From: Amborella trichopoda
Taxonomy: Eukaryota; Streptophyta; Magnoliopsida; Amborellales; Amborellaceae
Direction: 5' to 3'
Assembly: GCF_000471905.2 (NCBI RefSeq)
Contig: NW_006500346.1
Location: 2,200,959 to 2,264,958 of the forward strand
Length of the DNA stretch: 64,000 nt
Both the position numbers and the translations under genes were made by a program. Shown here piece after piece: positions 1-11,500 of the stretch. How positions within the stretch are numbered: position 1 is the first letter of the stretch; every line of letters begins with the position of its first letter. The notes below the pieces were generated by a model. That model was given only the letters and a program-made list of their open reading frames with translations, did not search any database and was not told the origin of the DNA.

Positions 1-204
1 CCGCATGAGCACGCTATATATTACTCCCTAGGTCAAAAGAACTGCTGGATAGGATTTTGAAAAAGTTTTGGGATACATTTCACAGTCACCGGAAAAAGAA
101 CCGAATGAGTATTTTAAAAAAGAAAAAATTGGATTTTCGATTGCTAAATACTTAGATCTGACCCTTATTGGACGGTTCAAAGAAATTGGATGGTTAATAA
201 AAAG

Positions 205-424
205 TTAGTTTCGACCATTTACCTTTCAAGGTGGACACAATTAATCTTGACCATTGGATGTGAAATTGAGTGGCTATATTTATTTCATTGATCAAGCTCA
301 ATATTCAAAAGAATTTTTTTTTGACTTTGTGGCACACTCAAGCTATTAGATTTCACGGCAGATTGTTACAAGTAATTATGACCTCTTTATATGAAAGGCA
401 ATTAGTATCATTGTATACAACCCC
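205..424. repeat. Family A MITE, degenerate copy
   Basis: The left end reads GACCATTTACC and the right end contains CATTGTATACAA. Between them is the family's internal block with TTGACCATTGGATGTGAAAT and TGATCAAGCTCAA, which recurs at 16, 27 and 39 kb. The ends are roughly inverted copies of each other but eroded, and no target duplication could be fixed. Confidence 0.55.
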
Positions 425-534
425 TAATAAATTTTGCAGTTCTGAAAAACTCATGGACACGCTCCCTCAGGGAGCATATAATTTCAGAGCTTATATGTTG
501 TCATTCTTTCATACAATAGTGTAGGGAAAAGGCA

Positions 535-905
535 AAGGTTCATATAAGGTGCCAAACTTATACTATAGAAGTAAGGCACTCCACAACAACTCACCGGCAA
601 ATGTCGTTCTATTGCTGAAAGACCCTCCAATTAATCAAGATATATGAGTGTAAAAACAAAAGAAGGATTTCAAGTCTTAGAAATAGTATATCTTGAAATG
701 TATTAGGTAAACCATCTATTTTCAAGATTTTTTTAAGTGTTTGTAAATCCGTTAGATCTACATTGTCTTTGCAACTTTAAATTTCACGAGTAGAGATGGC
801 AATAGATTTTCAAACCATCACAAAAATTTGCGGTATTGAATCAACATCATTTAGAGGTGTGCCTTGTTATGATTGTTTAAGTGGTCAACCTTATACAAAC
901 CTTAT
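535..905. repeat. Family C MITE, degenerate copy
   Basis: The interior shares AAGGATTTCAAGT, CCATCTATTTTCAAG and CACAAAAATTTG-type blocks with the better copies at 4.8, 14.2 and 42.8 kb, and the right end (GGTCAACCTTATACAAACC) is the family end. It stops about 20 bp short of the stop codon of the neighbouring minus-strand gene, so that gene's 3' UTR probably reads into it. Confidence 0.5.
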
Positions 906-926
906 GCAAAAAAACATGAATAGGCT

Positions 927-1363
927 TCAGGAGGTAACAAAGATTTGGGCATTTAAATCAGCAATGCACTCTGTGGGAAGGCCAAGAAAAGCATTCATGA
1001 GAAAATCATGAATAGGATCAACAGTGGCAACCCCAACAAGCCTACATTTCCCTTTATCATCCATCCTCTCTCCTTTGCCATTTTTAATTACTCCTTTAGC
1101 CTCTTCAGTTGTTAAAATAGTCTCCACCATTAGAGCTGGGGGTCTATACAAGCTCCCAGCAGAGAAACAGAACTTGGCTCTAAATTCCAAATCCACCTGC
1201 AGTAATAAACTATACCCATGATCACAAAATTTTAGAGAGAGAGAGAGAGAAAGAGAGATTGGGTATGTCCTAGAAACTTAAATGTGTCAGCCACTGAGCT
1301 GAAAGTTTGAAGTCCATAACTGTGTGTGAGAGAGAGAGTTCCATTATGTAATCTAGTGATATT

Positions 1364-1401
<38 letters not shown>

Positions 1402-1477
1402 GTTCTATCCTCAGTCACTAGCTGCAAGTTAGAGAGAGAGAGAGATTGGGTTCTATCCTGTCAGTCGCTAGCTGCAA

Positions 1478-1516
<39 letters not shown>

Positions 1517-2050
1517 GGTTCTATCCTGTCGGTCACTAGCTGCAAGTTCAAGGCTCTTGTCTATAGAGATGTGTGTGTGTGTGTGTGAGAGAGAGAGAGT
1601 GGGCCTCACCTTCCCAGTTCCTTCATTGATGATCCCATCAAATTTCTCAGGAACTATGTCAATCTTCAAGAATGGTGGCAAAGGCAAGCCCAAGAACCTG
1701 GTGGTCCCATAATTCAGTGGTGGAATATAGAGAGAGCCAATGTCAAAAGAGACCATTAACTCATTAGAGGAACCATCACTACTTTTTCTTCCTTTTCCTC
1801 TACCTGTGCCCCCCTCTGCATTATAATCAAAATTGGGGTATCTTGATATCCCAAGCTTGCTATCTCCAAGAGTTTGAAACTCAACTTTGATGGTGCCCTC
1901 CTTTTTTGATGGATTTTCAGTAATTGTGGAGATGGGTTTTTCTGAATCTTGATCATATAATGAAAAGAACTTGGTTGTGTAATTTCCATGCTTTTTTTGT
2001 GTTGGAAAGAAGGGTGATGGAATTGCTGTTAGGGGGGATTTGCAGAGCAT
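927..2050 (-). CDS. Conserved plant protein of unknown function (two exons)
   Basis: Exon 1 is 2050-1610 and ends at a clean donor (AAG|GTGAGG). Exon 2 is 1196-927, begins after CTGCAG and ends in TGA. Both junctions are phase 0, giving 147 + 89 = 236 residues. The start is the only ATG that opens the exon 1 frame; its first 30 or so residues (MLCKSPLTAIPSPFF...) are rich in S/T/P and basic residues, which would fit a plastid transit peptide, but that is inference. The C-terminal half is compact and looks conserved, with FLGLPLPPFLKIDIVPE, FCFSAGSLYRPPAL and GVATVDPI motifs across the splice junction. I recall similar uncharacterised plant proteins but no function. The intron (1197-1609) is filled by GA microsatellites. 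The smooth reading across the splice argues for a real gene. Confidence 0.75.
1233..1600. repeat. Intronic composite minisatellite of (GA)n blocks and a copied 35-bp spacer
   Basis: At least five (GA)n tracts occur, plus a (GT)n tract at 1569-1587. Between them a spacer beginning TTGGGTTCTATCCT and ending TAGCTGCAAGTT is present three times (about 1397, 1446 and 1513). The spacer plus GA tract forms a unit of roughly 50-67 bp. The array lies wholly inside the intron of the 927-2050 gene and nearly fills it. Confidence 0.8.
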
Positions 2051-2274
2051 TGTGGTGTGGTTGCAGCTTTTACCTTAATTCTTAAGGAGTTTATACTTTC
2101 TTTAGTACTTGTACATATGGAATGGGATTTTGGATCTTTCTGTGTTTTACTTCAAAGTGTGTGGTGGGGATTTTTCATTTCCTTATCTTTGATATGGTCG
2201 TAGAAGGTTGGAGTGCTGATTCTAAGAGGAATGAGAGTCATGGTGTTTATTGGACACCTGTGTTGCCCCTTGCC

Positions 2275-2440
2275 AATAGAGCTGACAATGGACGCGGACC
2301 TAACCTGGGACCCGAGGGGTAGACCTGATCGGGTCTGGGTATGGGTTAAAAATTGGACCTAGTGGGTTGAGTCCGGCTGAATCCCATATCACTTTTTCAG
2401 ATCCGGGTCCAGCTAATGCTACCCCTATTTGCCAATAGCA
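2275..2440. repeat. GGGTCC/GGACCC-rich degenerate repeat
   Basis: A GC-rich island in AT-rich flanks is made of variants of GGACCC and GGGTCTGGG, bounded by TTGCCAATAGAGCTGAC on the left and CTATTTGCCAATAG on the right. The same composition recurs at 40640-40960, and a GGCC-rich variant at 37760-38060. It has the look of a non-autonomous transposon with internal low-complexity sequence. No coding potential is evident. Confidence 0.4.
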
Positions 2441-3098
2441 AATCACCAAGATAGTCCATCCATTTTTTACAAAGGAGGAGAGAGAGAAAAAAAAAGAAAA
2501 CTTAGGAGATGCAAAATTGGAGAGAAAAGGGAAATATAAAGTGTAATAAAAAAGAAAAGGAAAAATATCGGTCAAACCACATAAAAAAAAAAAAACAATA
2601 AGGTGGCTAAATCCATAGATTTACCAACAAAATAGTTCATTTCAAAGATCTTTTAGCGTAGGTACCTCTTTTACGATTTTATTGGAAAATTTCCGAACTT
2701 AACCAACTTTTGGATTAGGAACTGAGAAGTAGCAGGGACAATTGGATAAATTTAGGCTACCTAAGTGAACTAATGCCAATGATCAAAATACCCTTGCTTA
2801 ATAACTTGATCTCTTTCTTATTTCACACTCCAAATCCAAAATATTTTTTTTATTAAAATCTTTGGAACATCAAATATGCAAGAGTCGGACTTGGGCCAAG
2901 ACGGTAGAGACTAGGTTTTCATAGCACAACTTCTCAATTTCCATTCGTTTGTATCCTTGTCCAAAAAAAGCATAGAATAGGCAAGGTATTTGGATAATTT
3001 GGCGAGCCAGATGAAACAATTACCCCTACTTAATTTAGTTTGTCAATTCATAATATAATTTTATATTATTTTTTATCAAAATCTGGTATATTTAACAA
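2441..3098. other. Intergenic, no gene seen
   Basis: AT-rich sequence between the 2050 gene and the first family B element. A purine-rich patch at 2475-2545 (AGAGAGAGAAAAAAAAAG and similar) is simple sequence. No splice-compatible coding stretch or RNA gene was recognised. Confidence 0.5.
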
Positions 3099-3401
3099 GG
3101 AAAATTGTTTCATGCAGGTTGGCCCCCATTTCTATATATGCGATCTAGGAAGTGTAAAGCATCCAGCTTAAAGATGGATGCAAGTTGGTGTTTCATCTAA
3201 AAACAATGGAAACTAACGATCCAAATGTTTTTTTACTAGAATCATTATTTTTTAATTTTTAAAATTTATTTATTTTTCATATTCATGATCTTCATGTTAG
3301 AGATTACATTTCTTTAAAAAGTAAATCTTAAAATCCATCTCAAAAATAGATTTATTAAGAGGCCCGCATTTCTACATATGCTTGGCTGTATAAAAACTGG
3401 G
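3099..3401. repeat. Family B MITE-like element
   Basis: It starts at GGAAAATTGTTTCATGC and ends at GGCCCGCATTTCTACATATG followed by CTTGGC. The internal hallmark blocks AAAGATGGATGCAAGT and TCATGATCTTCATGTTAG match the copies at 13.2, 35.2, 35.4 and 42.5 kb. Length is about 300 bp, non-coding. Confidence 0.65.
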
Positions 3402-3835
3402 TCCTTTTAACAATTTAACTCAATTAAGTAGTCAAATTATAAAAACAAAGATTAGTAAAATTCCCAATAAGAGATGAATAATTTAATAGTTTAATTTTAA
3501 AATACCCACAAAAACACATGTTAAATTGGAGTACCACACGTTAAGTTGGAGTAGTTGCAAATGAGCTAAATATTAAATAATTCTTCCTCTTAAGATTATT
3601 TTTTTAAATTTCCCTTATAAAAATAGCCCTGCTTATTCTAAAATTAAAATCCAAAATAGGAGAATTTGGGGATTTTTTTATTATGAAGTCACTGGAGAGG
3701 TGTATAAGCCAAAGGTCTTTTCAAAAGTAACAACTTTCTTGCTAATTCTATTGCCTTAACAACGCCATTGATTTCTTTGAGGAGGTGACTATTTTATTGA
3801 CATTTTACAAAACAAAGAATAAGAAATAAGGGCTT
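3402..3835. other. Intergenic with a possible family E remnant
   Basis: A stretch near 3455-3500 (CCCAATAAGAGATGAATAAT followed by TTAATAGTTT) resembles the end of family E elements, but a partner end is not clear. Nothing else was recognised. Confidence 0.35.
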
Positions 3836-4089
3836 CGTACTATCGGGATTGTCTACAGAGAAACTATTTATCTTTTGTACATAGAGATTACAATAATTAT
3901 TGCCCCTTAAAATTCAGAATGGGTGGTTGTAAGAGTGTCATTGAATAAACATAAAGTTTAAAAAAAAAATTTCTCAGATTTCGTGACTTATCTCAAGTCG
4001 TCCAATTTGATGTTTAATGAATGAGAATGATTGTGACCTCCATGTACACAAAAACAAATGGTCTCTTTGTAGACAATCCCAATACTATC
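3836..4089. mobile_element. Family A MITE with inverted ends and 9-bp target duplication (MULE-like)
   Basis: The element proper is 3845-4080 (236 bp). Its ends GGGATTGTCTACA and TGTAGACAATCCC are inverted copies, and the similarity runs inwards about 55 bp (both arms carry an ACCATTTG/ACTATTTA block and a GGTCACAA/GATTACAA block). The flanks are CGTACTATC (3836-3844) and AATACTATC (4081-4089), a 9-bp duplication with two mismatches. Long inverted ends with a 9-bp duplication fit the Mutator superfamily. It encodes nothing. Confidence 0.8.
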
Positions 4090-4329
4090 ACCATTATCTT
4101 TAATATTCCAAACCAAAAATTTTAGGGGGGATGATACGAAAATTAGTGAAAGTTAGTAAGCCACCCATGTTTTGGGTAGGACAAGCCAAAATTATGCATA
4201 ATGAAAACAGAAGCCCTGAGTAAACTTTTATATATTGCATGTAGTTGTGTTCAATTAAACAGGCAAAAGGACAACTATTTGCCATAATCTTCTCTTTTAA
4301 GTATGTAATGTTGTAAATAAAAGCTAGCT

Positions 4330-4740
4330 TGATCATTAAAATATGGGTGCAGTTTCCAGACGGACACCTCCGCGAGTGTAGAGGTACGGTGCCTTTCAAA
4401 TTTTATTATGGTACATAATTTTGATATACAATGTTACGAGGATTATCTCAAAATCTACTTTTATATCTAATTATAACATTTTAAATATAAAAAATGGCTA
4501 AAATCAAGTAGATCTATAAACATATGAAAATCTTAAAAATGGACGGTGTAGATAATATGTTGTAAAATCCACTATTTTTTAGACTTAAAATCTTTTTATT
4601 TTTCATAATCATATATCTCGATGATCAATAAAAGGGTTTTTCAACATTAAAACTACCTTTTCCGATGGATTTTTGAGAAGCATCCGTAGTTCTACATTAT
4701 AAGGTAGCATCCTTATATAAACTTTTTCCTTAAAATACAT
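4330..4740. repeat. Family D MITE-like element
   Basis: It carries the family blocks TTTCAAATTTTATTATGGTA, AAACATATGAAAATCTTA and GTAGTTCTACATTATAAGG, shared in order with 13.85, 14.7 and 26.4 kb. Its ends are less clear than those of family C. Boundaries are approximate. Confidence 0.55.
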
Positions 4741-4760
4741 TCTAAAAAAACCTTTTCTTT

Positions 4761-5195
4761 AAAGAAAATGCTTATATAAGGGTGAGGCCCTAATCAATCA
4801 AAGAAAATGCTTATATTAGGGTGAGGCCCTAATCAATCAAATTAAAGCACACCTCAAAAATTAACTAGAAGAGGTTGTTTTGATGCCCAAAAAACGTCAA
4901 ATCGATCATCTTGACTTCAAGATCTATAGACATGAAAAAAAAAGGATTTCAAATATTGAAAATAATTCATCTTTGTAATATATTTTATGAATCGTCAATT
5001 TTCAAAATTTTCAAATGTCCATGCTCGATATACACTATTTTTAAAGTTTTAAATTTTATAATTAGAAATGAAATAAAGTTTTAGGCCACCATAAAGTTTT
5101 CAATACTGAAACATCTTTTAACACTATTTGAAGGTGCACCTTACTTTGATTGTTTAGGGCCTCGGCCTTATACAAACCACACCCTTTACTTAATA
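4761..5195. repeat. Family C MITE with a duplicated left end
   Basis: The left arm contains GGTGAGGCCCTAATCAATC and the right arm the inverse GATTGTTTAGGGCCTCGGCC. The left terminal 39 bp (from AAAGAAAATGCTTATAT) is present twice in tandem (4761 and 4800). The middle holds the shared blocks AGAAGAGGTTGTTTTGATGC and TTTCAAATGTCC-type sequence. The right end is about 350 bp downstream of the SET-domain gene's stop codon. Confidence 0.7.
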
Positions 5196-5550
5196 AGAAA
5201 CATATGATTACTTTCATGAAATAAAGAACAGTGATGGGGTTTAGCCTCTGGGCCATGAGGTCCATGATTTGAATTCCACGTTACCCAAACACCAATTTCT
5301 TTAGCAAGTTATCACATCATTTCCAATCATGATCGGTTTTTTCACTGAAACAAAAGCCATTTAGCCATAGCAGGCACAAAGGTCATCTTTTGTTACATCA
5401 TAAGCTAAAAACAGAGTCTCATGTGGCAAAATCCACCAAAGCTTCTGATATAAGGAAACTTCAATCATTTCTATAAAATATTTGTCAAAATTTAATTCAA
5501 GATTTCCCATTATTATAACTTTGAAACCACCCATTAAAATATCAGGAGAA

Positions 5551-8500
5551 TCAGGCCTGATCACTAAGGCATAAATGCAAGGCTTGCTCTGCTTCCTTCA
5601 AAAACAAGCGAGTAAGTTCCTTCTGACCATGCCGATAAATGATAGCAGACCAACGATTCCTGGTCATCTTTAACTTCTTCCCTTTTACTACGTTTTCTTC
5701 AGAATCACTGCGCTCAAATTATGAAAACTTACAGAGTAGATTCACAAATCTTATTGAACTACGCATACATCGCAATGAAACATGGAAAAGCATCTGAAAA
5801 TGTGTCTCAGAAAGGAAAACCAACATATACAGGTGCAATCCCATGCCCCTTTATGAAATTTCCTTTTTAGTGTTGATAATCATTCCCCTTTGTGCAAGTT
5901 ATTCTTGTGTGTTGATAATTATTTTCATCATTCTCTAATACAATTGCAGGAAGTTTAACTATTTTAAGAAATTTCTTTGCCATGGGAGAGACGAATATGG
6001 AAAGCTATTAATATCCGATTAAATTCTAGAAACTGCACAGAAGGAAGCATATTTTTAACAGTTAAAGGGGCTGCAACCAGGATTGAAATTACCTTTTCAG
6101 TTCTTCCTTTATGGCCTCACATATGCAGGCATTTTCAAGCAACTCCTTGTCATGGGCCTCAGCTCCAGATCCCTCCTCCAATTCCATCACCCTTGAAAAT
6201 TGTAGACAGAGAGCATTTATTATATCCAGACGATAATGTAAAGAAAATGCGAACTCCTTATCATTCATGTTATTTCAAGGAAGATACATCAAATAATAGC
6301 TACAATTCAAAAAAATAAAAAAAAAACAGGTATAGCAATTAGAAAAAAAAAAAAGGTGTAAATATTGAAAAAGTGTGTTTAAATTTACGTTAGTAATAAA
6401 AATTAGCTAGTAAATTTACCAATAAATAGTTACATGTGCTTAGCAATAACTGGATACAACCATTAACTAGAAAAGTTGGTTGCTCATAAATTTTCTTGAA
6501 AATATATATCTACATGGGAAGCTGGTTTGAACTCTTGAAATAGCTTAGGTAAACAAAATATCATTTCATTGAACCACACAAGACATATCGTCTTTAATTA
6601 AAATGAAATGATACTTTAAATACAAAATAGTATGTATTTATAAGCATTATTTTCTTGTGTGTGCATGTGCATGTGTAAATGAAAGACCAGTCTCAGAAAC
6701 ATACTTAGAAGTAAGGAGATCAACCAGTAATTGTAAGGCTCCAGCATCCCCACAGACTTCCCATATTGCAGCACACGTGTCAGCCTCAGTAAGTGCTATC
6801 TCATCCTCCATAGATCCATTAAGCTTGAAATAGTTAGGCAAAGATGAGGGGTCAGAGGACCATCTAAAAATTAAGAGCCTGAACCTAGAAAAGATATATG
6901 AATGAAATGCAATTTTCCCTCCCTCCAAATGGAGGCCTAATACCCTGCCAAGCCAACTCACAAAGCAGCATATAAAACAAAGAGGAAGACAAGTTGTGAA
7001 ACCATTCGAAGAAAAGGCAATGATATCATAAATTAATAAGTACAACTGATGTCAATCACATTTCTGTAGTTTGCTTAAAACCAAGAGGTAGTTTGGTAAA
7101 GAAGGTTTATAAAAACCGGAATGTCCATAGATTACCCCAATAAACAAAACGCAACCCATTAAAAAGTCATACATTACTGACTCAGAAAAGATGTCAGTTA
7201 ATTAAAGACGACCACAAAGGTGATACATGGTAAACACCACCAACATCATTTACAAAATACTATTATACCCTAATGGAGAAAATTGTTTATAAACAAATGA
7301 AGAAACTTGACAAAGTGATACCTCTTCCAACAATGATGAAACCTGAAGAAGCTCATCCTCTTCCATGGCAATGGTTCTCAAAGCAGTCATAAAATTCTCT
7401 GGGAAAACCAACTTATTCAAATAAGAAGGGGCCTTGCGCGTGCCACTCCAACTATAATTGATCACCGGAACATTTGGATGCATTATATCTTCATTTTGAG
7501 AATGGTTTTGTGAAAAAAATCCATTTTGAAGCAAACTTTTGCCTAATAGGCATCTCATTTCTGCTTTCTGCAGAATACAATGGCAACCATGATATATAAT
7601 TACTACTATAGGTATAAAACCGTAGAAAGTTAGAAATTACTCCATCATTTGAATGCTATACCACCAAACAGAAAGCAACTGATATTGGATACATATGATC
7701 AATAAAACTCATACATATATATGCCTTACTGGATATTATCCCCTGGGAAAAATTATCTAAACCGAACAATTTTGATAAAGTGGGTGACCTGTATTTCTAA
7801 AAGCTGCGCTTTGGATTCAGCACATGGAACTTGCTGAAGGGCCTCGGTTGGATAGTGAAGCATAAGATAATCATCTGGATTATTATCCACAACAAATCCA
7901 TAGAGATATAGTAGTTCCTAAAATGAATAGAAGACAAGAGGTTGTCCAATAATTAGAATGGATGCAGGAGCCATGAAGCTCAAACTTGTACAAAAGAAAA
8001 ACGAGTAGCACAGTATCTATAATTATAATCCACAAATTCCATACTCCATAGTGGAAAAAAATGAGGCGTTAGGTAGTAACAAACACTTCGGAATAGGCTA
8101 AAGAATGTACCTCATTTCCTTTGTTTCCATAGCTTATGTGTATCTCTTTGTCAGCAGGAAAATCATTCTTTGCCACTTTTATAGCAATCAAAAGGAGCAA
8201 CAAAGGCGAGAGGCCATTAAGATAATGTTAGTGCATATATATCCAATTTAAATAATCTAATATGTTAGAAGCAATTATCACACAAAAATTTTCTCCTCCA
8301 GCCACCATAAGAGTATGGAGCAAACAATGAAGAAGTCAATGGCTCAGGTCTCATTTATTTAACATGTCAGAAGGAACCATAAGAAGAATAACATTTTATT
8401 GATATAAGGAAAACCCACTAATCATTAGGCAAAAGTTTTTTGACGATTAACTACGTATTGTGAAACTGTTAATCCTCGTGTTAGACATTTCAACATTCAT

Positions 8501-11500
8501 GGTAAGATGAGTTAGTATTATTTCATGGCATTTTCCGTACCAAGTTTAAGATACATCGATAACGGAGTCCCAGTCACAGATCCACTCTTGTCCACTTCCC
8601 ATAATGCTATAGCCTTTGAATCTGCAATTAGATGATCCACCATAATAGGCACACAAAGAGAATCCCAGTCACTTAATGAAACTTAAGCATTCACCTATTA
8701 AAACTGGGCCTCAATGCAAATTGAGAAGCACAATACCATGGTTGCAGAAGTCGATTCCAGGAACAAGACCTTCAACCCAAATAGTTTCAGTTTGTGTTGA
8801 AGTGGATTCTACTTCTGTGTCTTTGGTTTGTCTCACAGATAGAGGATCACCTAAAGGAAAGATCCCCAGCAAAATCAAAACTACATCCTACAGAACCTGA
8901 GTACTCATCTCGAAACAGTGAAGCATGCTGAACTGAAAAAAACTTCATAGCAATGTGAACTAGTCAAATTATGCTTCATGTTGAACTTAAAAACTCTTTA
9001 AAGCTATGTCAAGGTCATACTTGTGTGAGGGTAAAGATACCATAATCCAATGGAGCATGGTTTAGAGTACTAAGCAAGAGGGGCATCCACTGACCATTCC
9101 CAATGACAAATAGTGGAAATTAATGGGATCACAGTGAATGTCCTGGTTCGCCCCACTACAATTAATCTGCACTGTCCAGAACAGACGGTAGATGCCCCTA
9201 TGGAGTGCCTTATACCATAGTCCATGGGATTGTGGTTTACTTTCCTTTAATGCATTGAATGTGTAGTTAATGAAAGCCTTACCCATTTTGTCTTTGCAAT
9301 CACTCAATGCTTCAAGAGAAATTTGAGTAGCTTGAACCTTTAACTGCTTGTTATGACATGATGAACTGTTCTCCTGTTCTGGCAGTTGAGGATATACATA
9401 ACAACGTGGAAATGGAATGTTTAAAGCTCGAGTCCAAAATATGGAGTTAGCCCTAGCATATAGATGTGAAAATGCATTACATTAGGCAGTAGAAGAGACA
9501 TGTGCAAGCTTAAATATAACAGAAAAGTAGTAGGTAGTTTCCTGCACCAAAATGAACTTTAGGATATGTGAACCATATAAGCTGAAGTTCTTTTTTGGGA
9601 GTATGAAGGCATAACAATCACAATTTATCAATAGTTCACAACTAGTTTTTCCTGATATATATTTGCATCTGCCAAAATACATATAGATTGAGATATATAT
9701 GTGCTTCCTATAAGGAACAATAGTCGAATACCAAATACATAAGATAAACTACTAAGTCAAAAGATCCAAACTATGGGATATCCTACTAACCTATCATATT
9801 TAGTCTTACTAGCTTAAAAGATATTTAGCCACAAAATAAAAGATCATAAAGAAACAAAAATGAGAAAGCAATTATAACAATGGTGATGCATTTCAGCAGA
9901 AGTTACATACCACAGGAAGTCTTCAAAGTGCACCACACTGTTAAAAATAAAAACAAAAACAAAATAACAGTTAGCACATGTATTGAGTATAGAGATTGCA
10001 ACCCAAAAGGAATGAAAAAAAAGGAAAGTAAATTAACATATATAATGGAAAGAGCAATTAGTCCCAATAGATTCATTATTCAGAAAAATAATCAATCATA
10101 TTCTCAAAGTTACAAATAGAAAATGTATAAGAATCTCCCCACCTATCAAACTCCCCATCAAGGGACAGAAGTTCCTCAACAAGATGCTTTACCTTATCAT
10201 CAAATAACGCTTGCAAGTTCTTCTTCTGCAAGAGAGCTTGTTCCATTTATCAAATTAAAATGAATAAGAGCATGCCAAAACAAGTTGCAGATATAGGCAA
10301 ACTTATCATGAGACCAACGACATAGACAATACAATACAATATGTTGAGAAACAAAAAGCAAATAATGAGAAAGACACTCCAAGCCTCCTTCCTAAGGATT
10401 AGCAAGGATGTTCTGTTAGGGATAAAATGGTGAAAGTAATTTTAGCCTAACCGAGCCAAGCCAAATATTCCCATACTCAACAAATTTGTACAACACAATT
10501 AACTCCCTGACCTTCAACTTCCTCGATGTTTCCATGAAAATTAAGACATACTTGCAATGGTAACCAATTGAACCATCGAAATCAAACCTTAAAATATAAA
10601 ATCTCAGTCCAACTATCGCATGATAAACATATCCTATGCCCTTTCTAAGAAGGGATGCCTGATCCAATCCAAATGATGCGAAAAAACCCTATCTTACACA
10701 ATCAAAACAAGTACAAGCATTATAATCTGAACCATGCATATGGCTTGTCAATTAATAGATAATTGATATCACCATGTAGGTATGATAAAACATTGACTAC
10801 TGTAATATAGAAAGCATTACTCATGCACATGAAACACGCAAGCTAATGAATGCATGGGCTACAACATCTAGGACATCGAAGTATTCTCCATTCTCTCCTA
10901 GACAGCCAAAGTTGGTTCTACCACTAGAAACAAGCCATGCCTCCTAAAATGATAAATTGACTGAGCTAGAAATAGCAGCCTGATGAAGCAACTACTCTTC
11001 ATACAAATGGCATAATTCATCCCAACCTTCACTATATACTTAATAACTAAAAAAGTCAAAACAGGTATTCATCCATACACTAAAGAACTGGTACCAAGGA
11101 AAAGGGTACAACGAAATGGATGGGGAATATTACCTGCATGGTTGTAGCTTTATATAATGCAGTACCTTTCAGCTCTAAAAGCTCATCTTCAGTAAACCAA
11201 AGAGGGGTCCCAAAAGTGGATGGAAGCATATCAAGGTACCTACAATTCTCCAATATTGCATATCCCATAAATACAAAATAAAAGAGAATTCCACTCTTAT
11301 ATCTAGGGTACGAACTAACACTAACATGAGAAAAATATTATTCTACAACAGGAATTTAAAGTTTGTCACACCCACGTGCTATATATGGCTTCGTGATTCA
11401 TGAACAATAAAAAAAAATCAATATTTGAGAGGCCCACCAGATTAGTATTCTTTTATTTTTTTTGGCACACTAAGTGAACAAATTATGGAGTACTTACTTG

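Noticed and set aside
1418..1609. Extension of the first exon of the 927-2050 gene through the GA tracts
   Set aside because: The added residues are SLSLSL and HTHTH simple sequence; a clean donor at 1609 and an in-phase acceptor at 1197 explain the gene better.
5225..5290. Possible tRNA-like sequence (GTGATGGGGTTTAGCC ... GATTTGAATTCC)
   Set aside because: Only a loose B box; no cloverleaf could be drawn and no target duplication seen. A SINE relic is possible but unsupported.
9062..9282. Continuation of SET-gene exon 7 to an in-frame stop at 9062
   Set aside because: The residues do not resemble the family, whereas the donor at 9282 joins in phase to an exon carrying the conserved GLVPGIDFCNH motif.
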